A stretch of 64,000 nt of DNA from Conus ventricosus (Eukaryota; Mollusca; Gastropoda; Neogastropoda; Conidae): contig CM031601.1 in the NCBI GenBank assembly GCA_018398815.1, positions 11,939,711-12,003,710 of the forward strand, given 5' to 3'. Positions 44,834 through 56,200 of the stretch are shown here, one piece after another (position 1 is the first letter of the stretch; each line of letters starts with the position of its first letter). The notes beneath the pieces were generated by a model. That model was not told the DNA's origin, made no database searches, and saw nothing but the letters and a program-made list of their open reading frames with translations. The position numbers and the translations under genes were made by a program.

Positions 44834-47800
44834 AGTGTTCACATGGCACTTGGATGTTAGTTTTTACAGGTTTTGCGTGTTTCAAGAAACAAAAATCTCT
44901 TGTGATTTCTTTTTTTAAATGGGAAGAATTGGAAGCACAGACAAAAAAAGTATTAAAATTTTTTTTTAAATGAACGCCCTTCTTCCACCAAATTTGATAA
45001 AGTGATAGCTCAGTGTTTGTTTTCTTTGTCCTGATGTTGTTAATCTTGCTGGGAGTGAATCTGAGAGGTCACCTAAAAGTGTCTATGTTTTTTCTTGTCA
45101 TCTAAACAAAAAATTATTTCAATTTTCGCCGGCTGTTCACTCACTTTTCAACCCAAAAATGTTGTAAAGTGGTAAAAATTCGAAATGTTATTAATGGGTA
45201 AACTATTTAGAATGTTATTAAATGGTAACTATTCAACAATGTTATTAATGGTAACTATTTAGAATGTTATTAATAGTAACTAATTAAAAATGTTTAGAAT
45301 TGGATTTGTTGTTGTTTTCATAACAAAAATTTAAAAATTCACCAGCCGCCGTGGCGAAGTGGTTAGCGTCGCAGACTCCCGGCTGGGAGGTCGTGGGTTC
45401 GAATCCCATCAGAGTCATGTGGGTTTTTTTCTGCCCCGACCGGCTCCTACCCAGAGTTGAGTTTGCTGCGGACTCAGTTGGGAAGACTGGGACCACACAG
45501 TCGAGTTTCATCCACTTAATGGATGCGTTTCTGAGAGTGTTGCTCAAATTTCCTGACCAACACTGCAGGTGCCTGTATCTCTCGGGCCTGGTTGACGCCG
45601 GGATATATTATGAAAGGAAGCGTAGAGTACAGCCCTGTCATGTAGTCTCAGACCGAAATGGAAATCCGTAGCATCATCTTAATCATCCTCATTCCCATTG
45701 ATCAGCATTAAAAAAAAAAGTCTCAAATTCTGTGGCCCTTCATGCCCTGCTCTCATGGTGACCTCAGTTTCGATGTCCTCTCCGCGTCTGTGGTCTTGGT
45801 TTGGTTCCGTCGGGGTCACCGGTGTCGGCGAGTCCATGGGGGCTGTCGTTGGACGGACGTGGTGGCGCCCTCCGGAGGGAGAGCTCACTCACGCCGGCTC
45901 CGCGACTAAGCAATTATTGTCGTCAGTAGGGGGCTTAGTAGGTGGTGTCCTGCGTATGTTAGATCAGAACAGGCGCCACTGAACACCACCGAAGTGACTC
46001 GGCAGCAGTGCAGTGTCTCCTCCGGTGGGTTGCCTCATGACGACTTGACATTGACTGCTCCCTGTGGATTGCTGGTGCCGGGGCTGCGGCGGGGCCGGCC
46101 GGGCTATGGCTGTGGACGGGGTGTCGGAATGAGCGGCGTGGGTGCACTGCCTCTGAGGTAGCGCAGAGGTTGGGACAGCAAAAAAAAAAAAAAAAAAATT
46201 CGCTTTTGATTAGGTAATCTCAAAATCTCTCTACCTGCAGTCAGTTTAAAGAACATGTTTGTCTCATGTTAGACAATTTCTTGGTAACTGAAGGTGATCT
46301 AGACACCTTTGTTAATGATGGATGTATTGTTCAATTGACACTGTGTGTGATTTTCCTAATCCTAGACAGTGAGTGCGCTGGCCATTGACAGTAGTTAAGT
46401 TGTTTGTTAACAGTAGGAGGGCTTTTTTTTAAATAGTGTATTTTCCTCATTTTTGTACTCCCAGTTCTTATAGAACAGGGAGTACTTTACAATGGGAATG
46501 AAGAAATGCTGTCTGTGTGTGTGTCTGTCCATGGTCAAAATGTGTTCCACTAACCCCAGACAAAACTTCTGGGCCGATCTTTCTGAAAATTTGTAGGTGT
46601 GTTCATTATGGGTCACCGATGATGCCCAAAGTTTTATTTTACCAGAATAGCCATTTCTAACAGCTATAACAGCCCAAAACGGTTTTTCTTCTTTATGGAA
46701 TATCTCAGAAGGTACTTGTATTCAAGATAAACTGGGAGTACGTTTATATGCTTTGCATCTTGTTGTTTATAATGTGCAAGCACAAAAAGACAATAAGTTT
46801 TGCAATATCTTGAAAGTGATGAGCATGTGAATTGTAAGCACACAAAGTCAGTCCCAAACAGACAAATGAAAAGGGACAGGTTACAAAGATGTGCATAAAG
46901 GTGTTTAGAAATAGATCTACACATAAAGACAACACATCAGAAGCCATATCTTCTGCAGTTCTTAACAGCCGTGGATTTATACATAGATAACACATCAGAA
47001 ACCATATCTTCTGTAGTTCTTAATAGCCGTGGATTTATACATAAAGACAACACATCAGAAACCATATCTTCTGCAGTTCTTAATAGCCATGGATTTATAC
47101 ATAAAGACAACACATCAGAAACCATATCTTCTGCAGTTCTTAATAGCAGTGGGAAGTGGATGGGTTGTTTGTCAGCCATTGAAAGTGGGTGTGTTTGTTG
47201 ACAGCCATTGAAAGTGGGTGTGTTTGTTGACAGCCATTGAAATTGGGTGTGTTTGTTGACAGCCATTGACAGTGGGTGTGTTTGTTGACAGCCATTGAAA
47301 TTGGGTGTGTTTGTTGACAGCCATTGACAGTGGGTGTGTTTGTTGACAGCCATTGAAAGTGGGTGTGTTTGTTGTCAGCCATTGAAAGTGGGTGTGTTTG
47401 TTGTCAGCCATTGACAGTGGGTGTGTTTGTTGTCAGCCATTGAAGGTGGGTGTGTTTGTTGTCAGCCATTGAAGGTGGGTGTGTTTGTTGTCAGCCATTG
47501 AAGGTGGGTGTGTTTGTTGTCAGCCATTGAAAGTGGGTGTGTTTTGTTGTCAGCCATTGAAAGTGGGTGTGTTTGTTGTCAGCCATTGAAAGTGGGTGTG
47601 TTTGTTGTCAGCCATTGAAAGTGTGTGTGTTTGTTGACAGCCATTGAAAGTGGTGTGTTTGTTGACAGCCATTGAAAGTGGGTGTGTTTGTTGACAGCCA
47701 TTGAAGGTGGGTGTGTTTGTTGACAGCCATTGAAAGTGGGTGTGTTTGTTGACAGCCGTTGAAAGTGGGTGTGTTTGTTGACAGCCATTGAAGGTGGGTG

Positions 47801-50183
47801 TGTTTGTTGTCAGCCATTGAAAGTGGGTGTGTTTGTTGACAGCCATTGACAGTGGGGTGTGTTTGTTGACAGCCATTGACAGTGGGTGTGTTTGTTGACA
47901 GCCATTGAAAGTGGATGTGTTTGTTGACAGCCATTGACAGTGGGTGGTTTGTTGACAGCCATTGACAGTGGTGTGTTTGTTGTCAGCCATTGAAAGTGGG
48001 TGTGTTTGTTGTCAGCCATTGACAGTGGGTGTGTTTGTTGTCAGCCATTGAAGGTGGGTGTGTTTGTTGTCAGCCATTGAAGGTGGGTGTGTTTGTTGTC
48101 AGCCATTGAAGGTGGGTGTGTTTGTTGTCAGCCATTGAAAGTGGGTGTGTTTGTTGTCAGCCATTGAAAGTGGGTGTGTTTTTGTCAGCCATTGAAAGTG
48201 GGTGTGTTTGTTGTCAGCCATTGAAAGTGGGTGTGTTTGTTGACAGCCATTGAAGGTGGGTGTGTTTGTTGACAGCCATTGAAGGTGGTGTGTTTGTTGA
48301 CAGCCATTAAAAGTGGGTGTGTTTGTTGACAGCTATTGAAGGTGGGTGTGTTTGTTGACAGCCATTGAAGGTGGGTGTGTTTGTTGACAGCCATTGAAAG
48401 TGGGTGTGTTTGTTGACAGCCATTGAAGGTGGGTGTGTTTGTTGACAGCCATTGAAGGTGGGTGTGTTTGTTGACAGCCATTGAAAGAGGATTTGTTTGT
48501 TGACAGCCATTGAAAGTGGGTGTGTTTGTTGACAGCCATTGAAAGTGGGTGTGTTTGTTGACAGCCATTGAAAGTGGTGTGTTTGTAGACAGCCATTGAA
48601 AGTGGGTGTGTTTGTTGACAGCCATTGACAGTGGGTGTGTTTGTTGACAGCTACTGTTGCATGGAGTAGGCCTGTCAACAGGCTCAGACAGCGAACTACT
48701 GACGCAGTTACTGACCCATCAACCGGAGTGTGGAGAGCCCAATGGGCCGAACTGGTTGGGAAGGTGAGACATCCTTGACCTTTGTTCCCCAGTCAAATTA
48801 TGTTCAGATTTGAACTGAAATGGCATAGGTTGCATAGGTTAGTGTTCTGCCAACTGCTCAAACCAAATGTTCAGTGCATCTTTTCTGTTTTCAGAGCATT
48901 GGAGACGTCCATGTATGCATTAATTGAAGTACATGTGTGCGTTAACTGAAGCCTGACTGGATCCTGAATGCATGCTTATGTAGCATATGTCATGTCTTGG
49001 TAGAAGGACAAGAAATGGGAGGAGATGGGGGGGAGCAAGTATGGGTGGGGAGGAGGGGGAAGGAAGGAGATAAACTGGTGGATGAATGCAGATTCATAAG
49101 TGAAATAAAACGTGAGTGCTGTTCATTTCGGTTGCTTGTGCAGTTTGATACCTTCAGTTTGTTGTCCCTCCCATTGTCGTTAGTTCTGTGTTTATTCGTT
49201 TAGTGGCCAGGTATCCTTCAGTTCATCAGACTGGTTTCAGCTGGAGCCTGCTGCCACCTGACTTTCATTCTAGGTCATTGCTTTTCTGAAGTATTCACAG
49301 CTTGAGTTCAGACTGGTGTTTGTCAGTCGGGAAGTATCGTTGATAGAATGATAGTCATGTTCTTGAAAGTATGTGGTGGACAAGTGGCGCTGGCCGGTGG
49401 TTGGAACCAGTCATGGTTTGACGTCGGCTCTTTTTGTTTCCTGTAAGACAACATTACAGAATGTGTAGGCTCACCACTCAATGATGTTTTTTTTTCTTTT
49501 TTTTTCTCCACTTTGCCCCCTTTTCTATTACGTGTTATTATTTTTCTTATGTCCTTTTATTTATACTGGGAATGTACAGTTTAGTGGAAACTGACTCAAA
49601 AAGACACCCTTCTGCTGCATGTAGATGGAAAATATGTAGGCGGAGATTGTTGCTGTGTTTTTTTAATTTTTTTTTTTTTTTTTTTTTTTCCTTTCAAAAC
49701 AAAGTGGTTAGTTCTACTTCATTTTATGATATTTAGAAGACCCACTCTCTCCAGACAAAACTACAGGGCCGATCTTTCTGAAAATTTGTGTGTATGTTCA
49801 TTATGGGTCACGGATGATGCCTGTGAGATTTCACAACATGGTACACTGGGACCTGTTTATTGCTGTCAGTATTTGTGATTGACTCCATGTCCAGTCTCTT
49901 TAACACTGTTTCTTTCTTGTGACAGAATCGAGAAGATGATGAAAGAGGTCACCATATCTTATTCTCTTCTGATCATGCTGCCAGACCGCATTTACGCCAT
50001 ACGAGATCCATTTGGGAACCGACCATTATGTCTGGGCAAACTGCTGCCGGCTTCAGCCTTTAATGGCAAAAGTAAGTTGTCTCTGTTGTGCTGCTTGCCT
50101 GTTGTCACAGTGACTTGCGTTAATACGGCATTGAAATAGATTATGTGTGACAGTATTTTTTTCCTTTCGGGCACAGATCTTGG

Positions 50184-50227
<44 letters not shown>

Positions 50228-50235
50228 TGTTTCTC

Positions 50236-50279
<44 letters not shown>

Positions 50280-53200
50280 AGCAGGCAAGCCTATGGTATG
50301 ATGCTTTTAGAAGTGGAAAAAGGTAAAGAAAACTGGGCTCTTAAAGTAAAGAAAGTCCATTCAGAACAGGGTTTTGGAATCGTGTGGATGACCCATGAAG
50401 TTGGAAATGAGCAACAGTTCATTGCGGAATTTAAAGACAGGCTTATTTGTTCTTTTAAACAGAATTGGCCCTCAGATATGGAAAGTAAAGAAAAATATCG
50501 CTGGTTTTTCTCATTTAAAAATGTGTTTCATTCTGAAAAGTTTCTCAATGCCATAACAGATAAATGGCACAGAATAAATTACGCAAGATTTAGGTTGAGA
50601 ACTTTAGGTTTTAATATGAACAAAAGATGGTTTCAGTGTGAAACATCCACAGAATCTCCTTGTCCTGCATGTAGACACATTATTGATGACGAACACTTTC
50701 TGTTCCACTGTACTGCTTATAATGAAGTGCGGACAAATTGTTCATTTTGCCAGTTAGATATAGCGAAAAGACAAAATGTTGCTGTCATGTTATCATCAGA
50801 AGATGAACTTGTAATTAAATGTGTTGCGAAATTCATTGCAGAAGCATTGAATATTAGACAGAGGAAGGATAGTGAAATTTAAGATAATGCATTATAATTT
50901 ATAAGAGGTATCTGAATGAATAATATTCATAATATTATTATCATTCATCGCCTGTGTAAGAGATCAGTAAGATACAATCTCATCATTTGATTGAGTGGAT
51001 GGTCGAGTCAGTCTTAACATTTTGTTGTTGGTTTTTTGGGGTTTTTTTGTTTTAACTTTACTGCATTACCCCTGTGCATGAGGACATAAGGAAATGTTAC
51101 GAATTGATTCGTTTTTGTTAACTTTTGATTTGATACACGCTGGGAATGAATGTGTACTATTTGTTTGCAGGAAAGGAAGAGGGAAATGTTATTGTTCTGT
51201 TATCCCCCCCCCTCTTGTCAGAAGACCTCTTTGGTAATGACAGTAAAATATCAAAGTGTCAAGTGTCTCTCTCACTGTCCTTTTTTTTTTTTTTTAATGT
51301 GGTGGGGGGGGGGGGGTTGTTATGTAATCCTGTTTTGATAGACCAGGGTAGCAGACATAAACATTTTAGATATCCAGATTTAAAATCATTTTTTATGTGT
51401 GTTTCGTTTGCTTTTTAATACAGCAAAAGATAGATGTCTGCTTGAGTGCTGAGCAATTTTTTTTTTTTAAACACACTCCACTTTGTAAAAAGAATGATTT
51501 TCCGTGTTCTCCATTTTTTAGAACACTAGACGTTGTGCCGTGGAGGAGGGGAGGGGGCAGAGGGGTGTGTTTCAGAGCAGTGGGAGGTGTCGTTTGTTGA
51601 TTAGTAGGAACACACACACTAAGAAACTACTGAGCCCGTCATGACCAAGCCTAGTGAGACAATGGAATGTGTAAGGCCAACGATGAATCAAGTCAATGTT
51701 GGTGTGGATCTGTGGGGCCCATCAGATCAAACACCAGATCCTGGTTCATTCATCAACATTGAAGGTATATGGAGAGTAAGTCTGTCCATTCCAACGAACA
51801 GTCGCATCTCCAACTGGAGAGGAGGATCCGTCTACATGATTGATAAGATTTTTAGAAACTTGAATATAAACTTAGTGAAGTTACAGGTATAAGTTGGTAA
51901 CTATCAGTGATGTATGTTCATGGAATGTTTAAACTCTGTAGAGATTTCAAGCATTGACACTTATAAGTTGATAACTATCAGTGATGTATGTTCATGGAAT
52001 GTTTAAACTCTATTGACGCTTATAAGTTGATAACTATCAGTGATGTATGTTCATGGAATGTTTGAACTTGCTGAAGGTTTCAAGCATTGACACTTAATGT
52101 TTTGCTTGATCTAAGATTCTATAGAAGAAAGATTTTTAACGAAGTTTCTGGTACATTTTTAGAAGACGTGCTTTAAAGAGATGTGTGAAGGTTTTTGGGT
52201 TTTTTTTGATGACTGGTGAGTTGATTTTAACGTGGTGACATCCCTGATATGGCCCTGTGCGGTCGGCTGGGTTTTAAGCAAGATTACCTTACCTTAGTAC
52301 ACAGGAAGTATCTATTTTCAGTCCGTATCAACAGTTACTGCCCCTGGCAGAAAGTAGTTTTCATTTCACACATGCATGGACTCAAAGGACGGCTCCAAGA
52401 TTTGTTTGACAGAAGATGTCTACACTCTCAGAAGCACTCTTCTTTTAATATGTATTTGAAACACTTCCTGACTTAGTTGTTCAAGTTGTTTTCTGTATTT
52501 TTTCTTTCTTTCTGCGTACGCAGGCTGATACTCCTGTGGACACTGCCTGTATAGATAGGCAGTGGAGTTTTGTGTGTATGACTGTCTTTTATCCCGCCAT
52601 TAAGGCAGCCATACTCCATTTTCGGGGAAGGTGCATGCTATGTGTAACGTGTCATCCATACAACGGCCAAACTGACCTTCTCTTCCGAAAGTTGGTGATG
52701 GGATTTTACGTGTGTGCAAGATGTTGTGCATGCGTTCACACACGGAACCTCGGTTTATAGTCTCGTTCGAAGGACTGTATGGGGAATGGAGTCAGAACCA
52801 ATGTTAACTCCGAGGGAAAAATCCCCCTGTACCGAAATTCGAATTTCGCAACCCAGGATCACGAGTCCGACCTCTACCAACTGAGCTATTCCGGCCCCCG
52901 TTTTTCTGTATGAACTCTGGGCTTGGTTTTTTGTGTGTGTGTGTTTGTGTTTTCTGTTTACAATGTCATACAATGTTTGCTGATTCATTGGTTTCTCTTC
53001 ATGCTCCTCCAGCAGTGAGTGACAGCATGCTGTTTCAGTACAAAACAAAGACGTAGCAGACAGCGATGTGGATGGATGGGTGGTGTCCTCGGAATCCTGT
53101 TCCTTCAATGCCGTGGGAGCCATGTACCACAGAGAGCTCATCCTGGTATGCCTTCAAGTCTTGTGTGCACTCTGCTTTCCAACTTTTAGGGTTCCTTGTG

Positions 53201-56200
53201 GTACACTTTTTGTTTTTTGTTCTTCATTTTTGGTATTGGTCAAGCCCCCCTTATTTGAGAGAGGGTGACAATAAAAGAAAAGAAATGGAATGAGAATTAG
53301 TGAACAGTATTTCGAACACAACTGTTGAATGCATAAAACAAAATTGGCAATGGACAAATGAAAACAGTTTTACAAGACTTAGATATTACTGCACTAGATT
53401 GTGAGCTTCATAGATGAATGTTGCGACGTGAAAAGAATGACTGTTACAGACAGACGACACCGGGAAATGGAACTGAAAGTCACAAGAGTGTAACACAGGA
53501 AGTGTAATACAGGAAGTGTAACACGGAAGTGTAACACAGGAGTCTACACAGGTTTGACCCATTTCTTCAGCACTGTAGGCATGTCTTGTCCTCTACATGG
53601 GAAGTTTGTCAAGTTTGAATTTTTTTTTTTTTTTTCATAGCATATTAAATCTTTTCAAATTCGCGTATCTTTTTTGTTGTTGTTTTGTTTGTTTTTTTTT
53701 GAGGTGAATGAATTTGATTTTGGTTCTGAGATTAACGTTTATGTCACAAAGTAGGTGAACACTGAGGTGATTATTCCAGTGGTCTTTGAATTCCAAGTCT
53801 TCCTGACTGTCTTGCAGGTGAGGTGGTGGAGATCAGCGAAGCAGGAATTAAGTGCAAGACGGTGGTACACCACCCAAGGATCAGAGCCCTGCTTTCTGTT
53901 TCTTTGAGTATGTCTACTTTGCCGCCCTGACAGCATCTTTGAAGGTGAGGGCCACTACAACATGGGGTGGGATGCTAGGGATTTTTTTTTGCAGTCGTAA
54001 ATAGCCTGTGTGTGTATGTGCTCGTGTGTATATTTGTGTGTGTGTGTTTGGCTGCTTTAGTGAATGTGGATTTGAGGGTCATGCAGCAAGGATTTATTGT
54101 GTGTGTAGAGTGTGTTGTGCGTGTGTGTGTGGAATAACTCTTTTACCTACCTTTTTGTTAGTAACATTCCTGTAATTGTGAAAAAAAAATTTTTCTTTAT
54201 TGCTCCAAACTTCATTCATTTTGGACAAATTTCAAAGTAACTCGTAATGGCAGAGTGTTACTTGGCGCTGGCTTCCAAGTGTACTCATAACAGCAAGCTC
54301 CAACTCAAAGACCAAATTCAGCGGTGTCCATGTTTTCTCAAATCGATCCATATTTTGTGAGTTGTTGCCCTTCACTAGTCTTTTAGCCTCCACTGATTTG
54401 TATAATGGCAGTCTTCATGTAAATTGTATCGCTGAAAATTTCTATAGATGTATGAAAGCCTCAGACTTCATGGGCTAGGCATGTCATGAGTCTGCCACGA
54501 CATACACTGAATGATGTTCTTTGCTGAATACAGTAATTGTTCTTTGCTGACTATACTAAATGTTCTTTGCTGAATACAGTAAATGTTCTTTGCTGAATAC
54601 AGTAAATGTTCTTTGCTTACACTAAATGTTCTTTGCTGACTATACTAAATGTTCTTTGCTGAATACAGTAAATGTTCTTTACTGAATACAGTAAATGTTC
54701 TTTGCTGACTACACTAAATGTTCTTTGCTGACTATACTAAATGTTCTTTGCTGAATACACTAAATGTTCTTTGCTGAATACACTAAATGTTCTTTGCTGA
54801 CTACACTAAATATTCTTTGCTGACTATACTAAATGTTCTTTGCTGAATACACAAAATGTTCTTTGCTGAATACACTAAATGTTCTTTACTGACAGCTTCT
54901 GTTTTCTTGTCTAGTCTGTGTGCTCGTTAACGATATCAATGCAGTTCGAGTGCTAAATTACTCCTGATTTTACTCTGAAAACACTGTAAACTTCCTTGCT
55001 TACAGAATTAGGTCGCTTTCCAACATGGCTGTCACTTGGTTGCTATGGCAATGTAAGTTTTAAATGCACTAAAGCTTAATTATGTCTGCTACCATCAGGC
55101 AGAGAGACCCACAGTGGTGCTTTTTTGTCTCGCCACCTTTTCTCTGAATAATCGTTCTAAGCAGCTTCCGGCAGGAAAAGGCAGGGGCATTGCTTTAGTT
55201 GACTGTTTTTTGTTTGTTTTTTAGTATAGTAGTGCCAGTGGGGAGGGATGGGGAGGGGAGAAGGTTGTTCACATACAAAGTGGTTTTTATTGTTGCCTAC
55301 ATTTTGTACGGTCTATCAAAACACCAGGACAGACAGTGCACTCGTGCGAAAACGGTGTGGAATCCAGCTGGCCAAAGAAGCGCCGGTAGCGGCAGACATT
55401 GTCAGCACTGTTCCCGATTCAGCAACGCCAGCTGCCATGGAGTATGCCCGTGTGGTGTGTATTGTGACCTTTGTGTGTGTGCAGCTTTGGGTGTGAAGAT
55501 CTGGAGGGCTCATGGTGAAGAGTGGCTTGGGCAGTGTTCATGCGTTGTTTAGGGTTATAAATGTGTGCTGACGGACGAGTTAGATTTTTTTGTGTGTGTG
55601 TGGTAATGAAGGCATTTTGTTACCATTGTGAAATGAAAAGTTGTGTGCTCATTTTGTCTTGTGTGTATTCTGATGTCATAACTCTGTCGGTCCATTATTA
55701 ATCTCTCAGAAATTCTTAATCAAGAGAATGTGCTCCAAAATCATTAATTTATACCTATCAAAAAAAAAAAAGAAAGAAAGGGGTGGGGGGATTGGAGGGT
55801 CTGTAGTAGCTTGGGTTTTTTTTATCTTTATTATTCATTATTTTTTGTAATCATAACAGATTTGTAAAATGTGTTTCAGTTTTGTATATCAGAAAATATG
55901 AGGCATGGATAAATGTGAATACAAAAACCTTATAATTTTCTCAGGAAGTACATTTATATGCATGCGAAATATTCAACAATACACGTATGAAAAGCTTGTA
56001 ATACTAGCAAGGGATCTGCACAGAAAAATCATGTATCCTGTAAGGCAACCTTTATTTAAATAGAGAACTGCCTAACCCGACTTTTCAGAACATCATCTGT
56101 TGAGCATAACAATGTGCTGCTTTGTTTGGTCTCAGCTGAACATTACCTACAAAGACTCCCTGTGCAAGAACACCTACGTAGGACGCACCTTCATTCAGCC

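Larger units (their letters stand above)
44834..48650 (+). other. PPAT intron A-B
   Basis: 3.8 kb intron holding 25-bp AT-rich repeats, a tRNA-headed SINE, a poly(A)-tailed retroposon, a dispersed repeat, a 60-bp repeat and the 29-bp minisatellite. No other gene is visible. Confidence 0.7.

Noticed and set aside
45347..45420. Functional tRNA gene
   Set aside because: A and B boxes are present but the acceptor stem cannot pair, and a SINE body follows. The same holds for 52820-52898 on the minus strand.
47140..48678. Repeat proteins with [25 protein letters not shown] units on the minus strand
   Set aside because: The 29-bp unit is not a multiple of three and yields the same peptide set in all frames. 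The array lies inside a PPAT intron.
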